From assembly GCA_900752535.1 (NCBI GenBank), contig CAADVV010000103.1:1-5378 (forward strand): a stretch of 5,378 nucleotides of DNA. The letters are read 5' to 3'. Both the position numbers and the translations under genes were made by a program. This document shows positions 1-5,378 of this stretch, piece by piece. The DNA comes from Bacteroidales bacterium. GTDB lineage: Bacteria > Bacteroidota > Bacteroidia > Bacteroidales > Muribaculaceae. Below the pieces are notes generated by a model, which made no database searches, was not told the origin of the DNA, and was given only the letters and a program-made list of their open reading frames with translations. The stretch's first letter is position 1. Each line of letters starts with the position of its first letter.

Positions 1-1
1 A

Positions 2-316
2 GGCGAACCCCACAGGGGCGGGGCGGTGGACCTTGCCCCCGACAACACCCCCCCCACCGCCCCTCCCACAGCCGACCCCGCCATTGACGTCACTTTCGAC
101 AAAGACAACGGCCTCACCGACGCCGTGACCGACCACGCCGAAATCTCGGTCAGCGGTCTCACCATCAGCGTCAGCGCCACTGACAGCAACATCGCCGTGA
201 CCTCGGCAACCGGCGTGCTGATCTACCGCGGCGCCAACATACCCGTCACCGTTCTCGCCCCGGGCATCTACCTCGTCACCGTCGGCAACACCACCGCCAA
301 AGTCGTCGTCAGATAA
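2..316 (+). CDS. C-terminal end of a secreted surface protein with T9SS-like sorting tail (5' partial)
   Basis: The frame is open to the window's left edge and ends at TAA 314-316, so this is probably only the 3' end of a larger gene; a GTG at 26 is a formal but unlikely start. The last ~85 residues align without gaps over their first 30 positions, and with one gap afterwards, to residues 563-638 of the LRR protein encoded at 2682-4598. Shared blocks are an xDVxF(D/E)K stretch (the end of an InlB-like repeat), GLTISV, GxxIY, AxGIYLV and a final KVVV(K/R). The GIYLV...KVVV(K/R) ending resembles the type A C-terminal sorting domain of the type IX secretion system, although the usual PNP motif is absent. 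It is therefore probably exported and surface-anchored or released; the functional domain lies outside the window. Third codon positions are nearly all C or G, unlike the homologous tail of the LRR gene. A Pro/Thr-rich stretch with eight Cs near the start may mark a frameshift. Confidence 0.72.
   Translation, partial: GEPHRGGAVDLAPDNTPPTAPPTADPAIDVTFDKDNGLTDAVTDHAEISVSGLTISVSATDSNIAVTSATGVLIYRGANIPVTVLAPGIYLVTVGNTTAKVVVR
48..55. repeat. Eight-C homopolymer inside the truncated coding region
   Basis: Eight consecutive C residues lie within a C-rich, Pro/Thr-coding stretch. Upstream of the tract, the frame starting at position 3 resembles the LRR protein better than the frame that is open downstream. 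The tract could be a slippage site, a sequencing or assembly error, or simply low-complexity linker coding. Confidence 0.6.
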
Positions 317-342
317 CACCACATAAAAGCTGATTCCCAACC

Positions 343-374
343 ATGGCCCGGCCGACTCACCTCCGCCGGGCCAT
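343..374 (+). terminator. Intrinsic terminator after the truncated gene
   Basis: A perfect 10-bp stem (ATGGCCCGGC at 343-352 pairing with GCCGGGCCAT at 365-374) closes a 12-base loop, 26 bases after the stop codon at 314-316. An AT-rich stretch follows (AATATTT), but there is no long pure T-run. It should end transcription of the upstream gene before the receptor promoter. Its core is closely related in sequence to the hairpin at 2610-2635. Confidence 0.68.
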
Positions 375-375
375 A

Positions 376-393
376 ATATTTGCCATATTTACC
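376..393. repeat. Tandem 9-bp repeat upstream of the receptor promoter
   Basis: ATATTTGCC is followed directly by ATATTTACC (8 of 9 identical). The pair sits at about -54 to -37 from the start site inferred from the -7 element at 418-425, a position often used by activators. It could also be chance in AT-rich DNA. Confidence 0.35.
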
Positions 394-417
394 CATTAAT
401 CCCCGCTAAAAAATCAC

Positions 418-425
418 TATCTTTG
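418..425 (+). promoter_or_regulatory. Promoter (-7 element) of the TonB-dependent receptor gene
   Basis: TATCTTTG is an exact match to the Bacteroidetes primary-sigma -7 consensus TAnnTTTG. The start codon lies 22 bases downstream of its last base, giving a leader of about 18 nt that is A-rich (ACAAACAAAC) and lacks a Shine-Dalgarno site. I see no good TTTG or TTG at the -33 spacing (the region reads ATTAAT), which fits a promoter that depends on an activator. Confidence 0.6.
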
Positions 426-447
426 AGCGTCACAAACAAACAACTAT

Positions 448-2556
448 ATGAACCGCCACACACCCATATCACTCTTATGCGCCTTTATTGCCTTATCAGC
501 TACAGCACAGTCTGAAAAGACCGACACCATCGCTCAGCAGAATCTTGATGAAGTGGTCGTCGAAGCCCGTGTGCAGCATGTGATTGACTACGGTGTGGAA
601 TACATCCCTTCAAAGCGCACTAAGAAATCCGCTATTGACGCCACACAGCTCCTGAGCCTTATGAACATTCCCCAGCTCGACATAACGCCCGGCAGCATGA
701 CGGTGAAGACATATACCGGAAAAGATGTCGCCATGTTCATCGACTACCGTGAGGCCACCAAAGACGATTTACAGGGGCTGCGCCCCGAGGATGTCCTCCG
801 CGTTGAGGTTCTGCAATATCCACAGGACCCGCGTTTCAGAGGACAGGCCAATGTGGTCAATTTCATCATGCACAAATATGACTGGGGCGGCTACACCAAA
901 CTCACCGCAACCGGCAATACGCTCGGCGTTGACCGTGCCGATGGTCTGTTGTATTCCAAATTTGTCAAGAACAAATGGACGTTTGATGCCGGCGTGACGG
1001 GCTCAATCGCTTACAACGACAAGCTCCGCGGCCATGAAGTTGAAACTTTTCGCGATATATCTGTTGACAATCGCCATTATGACGAAATATCCCGCACAAC
1101 CCGATATGGCAAAGGCTATCTGAGTCAGAACAACTCTCAGAATGTGTCATTCCGCGCCACTTACGCTACAGAATCGTCCCAGATTATCCACTCGGTTTAT
1201 TACAACCGCTCGGGTAACCCTCTGACCCGTAATCTGTCGGAAGTGGAATTCTCCGACGGCGTCTTTCCGTCATCCTCGGCGCTCTCCCGCGAATCGGGCC
1301 AAACACTTTCTCCGGCGATTAACGGCTCCTATTTCTTTGCGATGCCCAAAGACAACTCCCTGATTATCGACTGGACCTTCACTTACGGAAGCACCCGCAG
1401 ATACTCGACCTATCAGCTCGGCGATTTGTCGCCGATTGTAAACAACAACCGCGAGTCGTCATACGCGCCCGAGATAATCCTCCAGTATTCAAAGTCTTTC
1501 TCGCACAACAACACCTTCAGGACCTCCCTGATGAGTTTCAACACCATCTACCGGACCCGTTACGATGGCTCTTATGATGGCCTGCAGAAGCTTTTATCGT
1601 CTGAAAACATGCTGTTTCTCGAGTATATGCAGAACTGGAAGTGCGGCCTGAGCCTCTATTCGCGTGTCGGGGCGTCATATGTCCTCGGTCGGCTGAACGG
1701 CGTGAACACCCTGAAGCAATGGAATCCCCGGCTCGGGTTGCAGCTCCGGTATAAAATCAATGACCTGCACTCGGCCTCTGTCGAGGGATGGTGGGGCAAT
1801 AACCATCCGACTCCCTCTTCCTCCAATTCAGCGATTGTGCAGAGCAACGAGCTCCTCTGGCTACAGGGAAACCCCGACCTGCGCAACACCACGTTCATCA
1901 CAGCCTCGGCCTCTTACACGTTCATACCGACCAACCGGCTTAGCCTCTCTGCGACCGCCGAATACTACGGATTTCTCGATAAACCGGCCCGCGAATATTT
2001 CTCCCGTCCGGGCTATGACGGCCTGATACGCCGGGAGATAAACAGCGGAGATTTTCATGACCTGACGGCATATGTCTCTGCGGCGCTCAAACTGTTTGAC
2101 AACTCGCTTTCGCTGCGTGCCACCGGGTTGTTAAATCGCAGCATCTCCACCGGCGGCATCGACTCCCAGTCGTTGAACACGATAACGGCCAATCTCCAGG
2201 CAAGCTATTTCATCCGTCATTTCTCATTCATCCTCTACTACCAGACGCCGCAGAAAAATCTCAGCGCGTTCGGCAACGGTGTGCGCACCCACAACAAAAA
2301 CACCTACGGCATAATGGTGAACTATTTTGCGGGAGACTTCAGGGCCGCATTGCAGTTCCGTAACTGGTTTGACGATTACAAATGCTACTTTCATTTTGAT
2401 TCGGCGAGATACTCCGCTCATGGCTGGGGGTGGCAGAGTGGCTTCGCAAGGTCCCTTCAGCTCACCCTCTCCTACACCCTCCCCTACGGCAAAAAAGTAA
2501 GCCGCAACAACGAAATCCAAACCTCCTCCGACACCAACAGCGCCATCCTCAAATAA
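448..2556 (+). CDS. TonB-dependent receptor-like outer-membrane beta-barrel protein
   Basis: A 702-residue protein of the Bacteroidetes OMP_b-brl / TonB-dependent receptor type, predicted to span the outer membrane and import an unidentified ligand using energy from TonB. Residues 1-21 form a signal peptide, with cleavage likely after ATAQ. NLDEVVVEA (32-40) looks like a TonB box leading into the plug. The plug (about 33-144) ends with the familiar sequence VLRVEVLQYP...NVVNFIMHK. From about 147 on there are alternating aromatic/polar strands typical of a large barrel. The C-terminus has YGKKV (680-684) and ends SAILK (698-702), a common ending in this family, so the gene appears complete. 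It lacks the N-terminal carboxypeptidase-regulatory-like domain that many relatives carry, and there is no SusD-like lipoprotein next to it, so it is not a typical SusC/SusD pair. The ATG is chosen because a signal peptide follows directly and a -7 element lies 22 bases upstream. The gene is flanked by terminators on both sides and is probably monocistronic. The ligand cannot be told from the sequence. Confidence 0.85.
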   Translation: MNRHTPISLLCAFIALSATAQSEKTDTIAQQNLDEVVVEARVQHVIDYGVEYIPSKRTKKSAIDATQLLSLMNIPQLDITPGSMTVKTYTGKDVAMFIDYREATKDDLQGLRPEDVLRVEVLQYPQDPRFRGQANVVNFIMHKYDWGGYTKLTATGNTLGVDRADGLLYSKFVKNKWTFDAGVTGSIAYNDKLRGHEVETFRDISVDNRHYDEISRTTRYGKGYLSQNNSQNVSFRATYATESSQIIHSVYYNRSGNPLTRNLSEVEFSDGVFPSSSALSRESGQTLSPAINGSYFFAMPKDNSLIIDWTFTYGSTRRYSTYQLGDLSPIVNNNRESSYAPEIILQYSKSFSHNNTFRTSLMSFNTIYRTRYDGSYDGLQKLLSSENMLFLEYMQNWKCGLSLYSRVGASYVLGRLNGVNTLKQWNPRLGLQLRYKINDLHSASVEGWWGNNHPTPSSSNSAIVQSNELLWLQGNPDLRNTTFITASASYTFIPTNRLSLSATAEYYGFLDKPAREYFSRPGYDGLIRREINSGDFHDLTAYVSAALKLFDNSLSLRATGLLNRSISTGGIDSQSLNTITANLQASYFIRHFSFILYYQTPQKNLSAFGNGVRTHNKNTYGIMVNYFAGDFRAALQFRNWFDDYKCYFHFDSARYSAHGWGWQSGFARSLQLTLSYTLPYGKKVSRNNEIQTSSDTNSAILK

Positions 2557-2609
2557 CCTTGGATGAACATCTGGATGAGCGGCTTCCGGGTCGCCGATCC
2601 ACACAAAAG

Positions 2610-2635
2610 ATCCGGCCGAGTCACCCCGGCCGGAT
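2610..2635. terminator. Probably bidirectional terminator between convergent genes
   Basis: A 9-bp perfect stem (ATCCGGCCG at 2610-2618 pairing with CGGCCGGAT at 2627-2635) has an 8-base loop. On the plus strand it is followed by TTGTCATT. On the minus strand it is followed by TCTTTTGTGT, the better U-rich tail. It lies 53 bases after the receptor stop codon and 46 bases beyond the stop of the LRR gene, so it can serve both. Confidence 0.72.
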
Positions 2636-2681
2636 TGTCATTACATATTGCCCATTCGGACTAATCACCCTATTGGTCCCG

Positions 2682-4598
2682 TCATTTTACCACAACCTTG
2701 ATAGTCGTCGTGCCAGTCTTGACAAGATAAATCCCTGCTGCGGGAAGGGTTACCTCAGTGTCGGCGCCACTATAGATGACCCGACCGTCAACATTAACTA
2801 TGGTGACGCAGTCTACGCCTGTAACACTGATGGTCAAACCATTGACAGAAACATTAGAGCTATCGTCCGAAACAACCGCGATACCGTCAAGCTTCTCAAA
2901 CACCACGTCGAGCGTGGCATTCTTACGCAAAGCCGGAAGCATAAACTTGCCCTCTGAGTCAGGCTCCACGGCGAGTACCTTACCATTGAGCGTAATGGAT
3001 TTGAGCGCATAACCGGCGTCGGCCACAGCCGACGCCTCCACTTCGGCATTGCGCTCCACGGCCACCTCACTGTTCGAGTTGCCGTTGACGATCACAACGC
3101 CACCTTCGTTAGCACTGACTTTAACAGTCACCTGTGCGCCATAGATATTGTTGAATTCTTCCCAACCCTCCGCATTGACATAGTCGGCTGTAGCCTGCTC
3201 GTCAGTATAGAGAGTACCGGCTGAGAATGTTTTGTCAGGCAATGCGTCGATTGAGAGCACCGGAGGCACAGCGGCGCGCGCGGTGACATTCACGAGTTCC
3301 CTTGAGTTCTTGAACAGGTCGGTGGGAATCTCCGTCAGGGTAGGTCCGAAAGTCACATCCGTCACCTTAGTGAGGTCAAGCGTCGATTTGTCGCCCTCAA
3401 GCACGCGGCCCAGATATACCTCGGTTGGAACCGAATTCTGCATTGGGGTCTCAAGGAAGTTAAGCGGCTTATCACCGTCGGCAAAAACCAGCTTCTTGAG
3501 CCCCTTGAGGTCGCTAAGCGCATATTTGCCCATCTCTTTGAGCGAGCCGGGAAGGGTCAGTTCGGTGAGGAGGGGAGAATCGAGAAAGGTCTGTACGCCG
3601 ATAAATTCGAGTCCTTCGCCAAGGATAAGCTCTGATAATGAGGGCATGCCCCAGCGGAAGCCCTCGAGACGCGTCATTGAGCCGCCGGTCTCAAAGCGTG
3701 CGGTGTTGGCCACGGAAAACTCAAGTGTTTCGCCCGTGACATCGCGGCCACAGTAGAAGTTTGTCACGTCGAGACTGCCGAACGGATAGCCCTCGAGCTG
3801 CAGCGGAGTCTCCGCGTCGGCAATCGTCAGCTTCACGTCGGGCAGGAAGTTATTGTAGCCGAAACAGCCGTTGCCCAGATACTCTACATTTGCGGGTATG
3901 GTCAGCTCCGTGAACGAAGTGTTTTCAAACGCCTGTTGCAGCACGCGTTTACACGTGGTCGGAAGGTTTATGGTCGTGATTTTGGCGCAGTTGACAAAGG
4001 CATAGATGCCAATCTCCTCGATGCCCTCGGGGAGTGTGATGTCCTCAAGCATGGGACATGAGTCGGCGCAGCTCTGAGGTATCACCTTGAGCGACGACGG
4101 AAAGACGATCTTTTCAATATCGTTACACATATTGAACGTGTAGCTGCCAAGAGTGACGAGCGTCGAGGGGAGTGTCATCGACTTGAGATAGGAGTAGGCA
4201 AAGGCGTTATCGCCGATATATGTGACGCCCTCGGGTATTTCAAGTTCGGTCACATTGATTCCGGCAAAAGCACTGCCGCCGATGGCCTTGAGCGTGGATG
4301 GAAGCGTGATGGAGTCAAACCATCCGTAGCCAATGGCCCAGTCATCAATACCGGTCACCATATAGGTCATACCGCCGGATGTCACGCTCTCGGGGATAAC
4401 AAGGTCTGAGGGCACAGCGGAACCGTAGCCGCTCACCACCACTGTCCCGTTGGTCAGAACCGCATAATTGATTTCGTCAACCGTGAATGTCTCGCCGGTT
4501 TTGTCAAAAGGATAGTCGTCGGCATAAGACGTCAAGGGGACAACTGTAAGGGCGGCCGCTGCCACACCTGAACGAAGAAGTAAAGATTTGATTTTCAT
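2682..4598 (-). CDS. BspA-like leucine-rich-repeat surface protein with T9SS-like C-terminal tail
   Basis: A 638-residue exported protein. Residues 1-26 form a signal peptide (KIK, then an Ala/Val/Leu core, cleavage after TSYA). After a short N-terminal cap come LRR_5 (BspA-type) repeats of 22-23 residues, each of the form (L/I)xLPxxLxxIGxxAF. They begin at about 96, 118, 140, 163, 186, 209 and 231, then 323 and 346, with a degenerate one at 414. Two non-LRR islands (256-289 and 369-402) resemble each other. Residues 441-488 match the usual BspA exit region (VPP...LY...Y...W.EFNNI). Residues 489-569 form an InlB-type B-repeat-like domain (NEGG...GY...NGK...LDVVFEK). The last ~55 residues (GLTISV...GIYLV...KVVVK) resemble a T9SS type A sorting domain. 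BspA-type LRR proteins are known in oral and gut Bacteroidetes as adhesins or host-matrix binders; that role here is inferred by family only. ATG 4598 is chosen because the signal peptide starts there, and a full promoter lies just upstream between inverted repeats. TGA is the stop. The gene appears intact. Confidence 0.88.
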   Translation of the reverse strand: MKIKSLLLRSGVAAAALTVVPLTSYADDYPFDKTGETFTVDEINYAVLTNGTVVVSGYGSAVPSDLVIPESVTSGGMTYMVTGIDDWAIGYGWFDSITLPSTLKAIGGSAFAGINVTELEIPEGVTYIGDNAFAYSYLKSMTLPSTLVTLGSYTFNMCNDIEKIVFPSSLKVIPQSCADSCPMLEDITLPEGIEEIGIYAFVNCAKITTINLPTTCKRVLQQAFENTSFTELTIPANVEYLGNGCFGYNNFLPDVKLTIADAETPLQLEGYPFGSLDVTNFYCGRDVTGETLEFSVANTARFETGGSMTRLEGFRWGMPSLSELILGEGLEFIGVQTFLDSPLLTELTLPGSLKEMGKYALSDLKGLKKLVFADGDKPLNFLETPMQNSVPTEVYLGRVLEGDKSTLDLTKVTDVTFGPTLTEIPTDLFKNSRELVNVTARAAVPPVLSIDALPDKTFSAGTLYTDEQATADYVNAEGWEEFNNIYGAQVTVKVSANEGGVVIVNGNSNSEVAVERNAEVEASAVADAGYALKSITLNGKVLAVEPDSEGKFMLPALRKNATLDVVFEKLDGIAVVSDDSSNVSVNGLTISVTGVDCVTIVNVDGRVIYSGADTEVTLPAAGIYLVKTGTTTIKVVVK

Positions 4599-4620
4599 AA
4601 ATAAAACCTGGATTTATGTA

Positions 4621-4636
4621 TCACAATGTTAGAAAT
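4621..4636. repeat. Left arm of inverted repeat flanking the LRR promoter
   Basis: TCACAATGTTAGAAAT matches the reverse complement of 4699-4714 at 15 of 16 positions; the inner 12 bases (4625-4636) are perfect. It falls inside the predicted 5' leader of the LRR mRNA, while the other arm lies upstream of the transcription start. The two arms therefore cannot form an RNA hairpin in that transcript. A DNA-level role (site-specific inversion or protein binding) is more plausible. Confidence 0.6.
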
Positions 4637-4644
4637 AGACTCGT

Positions 4645-4676
4645 CAAAAGTATAAAAATATTACAATTTAACCAAA
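4645..4676 (-). promoter_or_regulatory. Promoter of the LRR surface protein gene
   Basis: Read on the minus strand, TTTG (4676-4673) is followed after 20 bases by TACTTTTG (4652-4645), an exact match to the Bacteroidetes -33 TTTG / -7 TAnnTTTG layout. Transcription should start near 4640, giving a leader of about 40 nt. The whole promoter lies between the arms of the inverted repeat at 4621-4636 and 4699-4714. Confidence 0.78.
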
Positions 4677-4694
4677 TTTAATCCTCAGACCTTA

Positions 4695-4710
4695 TAACAT
4701 TTCTAACATT
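4695..4710. repeat. Direct repeat TAACATT x2, overlapping the right inverted-repeat arm
   Basis: TAACATT at 4695-4701 recurs at 4704-4710, a 9-base period. With the inverted copy at 4625-4631 this makes three TAACATT half-sites around the LRR promoter. They could be binding sites for a regulator or a recombinase. Confidence 0.45.
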
Positions 4711-4714
4711 ATGA
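4699..4714. repeat. Right arm of inverted repeat flanking the LRR promoter
   Basis: ATTTCTAACATTATGA pairs with 4621-4636 with one mismatch (the base at 4711 against 4624). The 62 bases between the arms contain the complete LRR promoter. The arms are short but within the range seen for known invertible promoters of Bacteroidales. Confidence 0.6.
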
Positions 4715-4790
4715 CGGTTTTCGCTATTTTTCAGAAGGTCCTGACAGACAACTCGCGCAGCTGCCCTAAACGTCTTGAGTTTGGCGCCCT

Positions 4791-4822
4791 GTTGCGGGGT
4801 TGGAGGTTTTTTCATACTTTTG
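4791..4822 (+). promoter_or_regulatory. Promoter of the Na+/alanine symporter gene
   Basis: GTTG (4791-4794) is followed after 20 bases by TACTTTTG (4815-4822), the same -7 octamer as in the opposing LRR promoter. The last base of the -7 element is only four bases before the ATG at 4827, so transcription should start at or within a few bases of the start codon. Confidence 0.72.
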
Positions 4823-4826
4823 TAAT

Positions 4827-5378
4827 ATGGATTTCGCCCAACTGCTGACCAACGTCGCCGACACCGTCTGCGGCTACCCTCTGTTTCTGCTTCTGATAGG
4901 GGGCGGCCTCTTTCTGCTTGTGTCATCGGGATTCATTTCCATCCGGCGGCTTCCGCAGGCTCTCGCCGAGTTGCGCCGCAGCCGCCACTCGTCTGACGAT
5001 TCCGGATCCAAAGGTATCAGCTCACTTCAGGCTCTGATGTCAGTTGTGGCCGCAACTGTCGGCATGGGCAATATCGCAGGAGTGGCCATCGCTCTGGTTG
5101 TCGGCGGACCGGGCGCCATCTTCTGGATGTGGGTGAGCGCACTGGTGGGCATGGCTACCAAATATCACGAAGGCTTCCTCGCCGTGACATACCGCGGCCG
5201 CAACACTAACGGCGAACCTCAGGGCGGCACGATGCACATCATCGAGCAGTCCACCGGTCGTCGCCGTCACCCCCTGGCCGTTATGTTTGCCGTCGCCGGC
5301 ATCTTCGGAACGCTCTGTATCATCAATGCTAATCAGCTGACCGAGGCGCTGTTGAGCGCCGTCGGAGGAGAGGCTCAG
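4827..5378 (+). CDS. Sodium:alanine symporter family (AGCS) protein, N-terminal part
   Basis: The 184 residues visible are the start of an inner-membrane Na+-coupled amino-acid transporter of the AGCS family, whose members (for example AlsT/DagA-type proteins) import alanine or glycine. The reading frame runs off the window's right edge without a stop. Residues 16-38 form the first membrane helix. TVGMGNIAGVAIAL (77-90) is the family's conserved first core helix. GGPGAIFWMWVSALVG (93-108) fits the AGCS family signature exactly, and GMATKYHEGFLAVTYRG continues in the usual way. The later family motif GGPMYYI reads GGTMHII (133-139), so substrate or detail of binding may differ. The ATG at 4827 gives the normal N-terminal length for the family; the nearest in-frame upstream stop is at 4776 and the only candidate in between is a TTG at 4800 that would precede the promoter's -7 element. 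Its promoter nearly abuts the ATG. The family is well supported; the substrate is inferred. Confidence 0.9.
   Translation, partial: MDFAQLLTNVADTVCGYPLFLLLIGGGLFLLVSSGFISIRRLPQALAELRRSRHSSDDSGSKGISSLQALMSVVAATVGMGNIAGVAIALVVGGPGAIFWMWVSALVGMATKYHEGFLAVTYRGRNTNGEPQGGTMHIIEQSTGRRRHPLAVMFAVAGIFGTLCIINANQLTEALLSAVGGEAQ

Larger units (their letters stand above)
4599..4826. promoter_or_regulatory. Divergent intergenic control region between the LRR gene and the symporter gene
   Basis: This 228-base region is AT-rich on the LRR side and GC-richer on the symporter side. It holds two complete Bacteroidetes promoters firing in opposite directions (4645-4676 on minus, 4791-4822 on plus) and a 16-bp inverted repeat surrounding the minus-strand promoter. 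In 4715-4790 I see no convincing gene or conserved element. Confidence 0.7.

Noticed and set aside
2561..2581. Repeated GGATGA just after the receptor stop codon
   Set aside because: Six bases repeated once in a short spacer is not beyond chance and has no structural context.
2224..2604. Open minus-strand frame of 126 codons
   Set aside because: It is antisense to the receptor's C-terminal barrel and includes the downstream spacer; no signal, domain or promoter supports it.
2430..2957. Open plus-strand frame of 175 codons spanning the receptor's 3' end, the terminator and the LRR gene's 3' end
   Set aside because: It runs through a terminator hairpin and is antisense to the LRR coding region; its translation is low-complexity and resembles no family.
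3232..3756. Open plus-strand frame of 174 codons
   Set aside because: It lies wholly antisense to the clearly coding LRR gene; Ser/Arg-rich translation typical of a shadow frame.
4551..4559. GCGGCCGC palindrome, also seen near 5193-5200
   Set aside because: Both copies are in coding sequence for Ala- or Arg/Gly-rich stretches and are expected from codon use.
4800..4802. TTG as an alternative start for the symporter
   Set aside because: It would put the start upstream of the -7 element and add residues not typical of the family; ATG 4827 fits better.
4678..4926. Open minus-strand frame of 82 codons in the divergent region
   Set aside because: It begins antisense inside the symporter gene and crosses that gene's promoter; the translation looks random.
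5040..5270. Open minus-strand frame of 76 codons
   Set aside because: It is antisense to the best conserved part of the symporter; His/Ala-rich shadow.

Overview
This 5.4-kb window looks like chromosome of a gut-type Bacteroidota, most likely order Bacteroidales and possibly Muribaculaceae (the family is inference). The grounds are: promoters of the Bacteroidetes type (-7 TAnnTTTG, with -33 TTTG or GTTG in two of three cases); A-rich leaders without clear Shine-Dalgarno sites; an OMP_b-brl-type TonB-dependent outer-membrane barrel ending in YGKKV...SAILK; a BspA-like LRR_5 surface protein; and C-terminal tails resembling type IX secretion (T9SS) sorting domains.

Layout. Bases 2-316 (+) hold the 3' end of a secreted protein that enters from outside the window. 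An intrinsic terminator (343-374) follows, then a promoter (418-425) for a complete 702-residue TonB-dependent receptor-like gene (448-2556, +). A hairpin at 2610-2635 separates it from the convergent LRR protein gene (2682-4598, -; 638 residues). The 228-base divergent region 4599-4826 carries back-to-back promoters for the LRR gene (-) and for a Na+/alanine-type symporter (4827 to the window end, +; N-terminal 184 residues only). No stretch longer than 300 bases lacks a gene. I saw no RNA gene, CRISPR array, insertion sequence or recombinase gene.

Three of the four genes act at the cell envelope: two exported proteins and an outer-membrane barrel. The symporter would be in the inner membrane. 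The genes are separated by terminators and promoters of their own, so this is a set of single transcription units, not an operon. No shared pathway is evident. The truncated gene and the LRR gene share a homologous C-terminal region of about 90 residues, so both are probably cargo for the same export or anchoring route.

Most worth checking: (1) the LRR gene promoter lies between the arms of a 16-bp inverted repeat (15/16 identical, 62 bases between arms), the layout of a phase-variable invertible promoter; (2) an 8-C homopolymer in the truncated gene sits where homology to the LRR protein appears to change frame; (3) the symporter promoter is so close to the ATG that its mRNA may be leaderless; (4) the two terminator hairpins share 18 of 21 core bases, including the loop.
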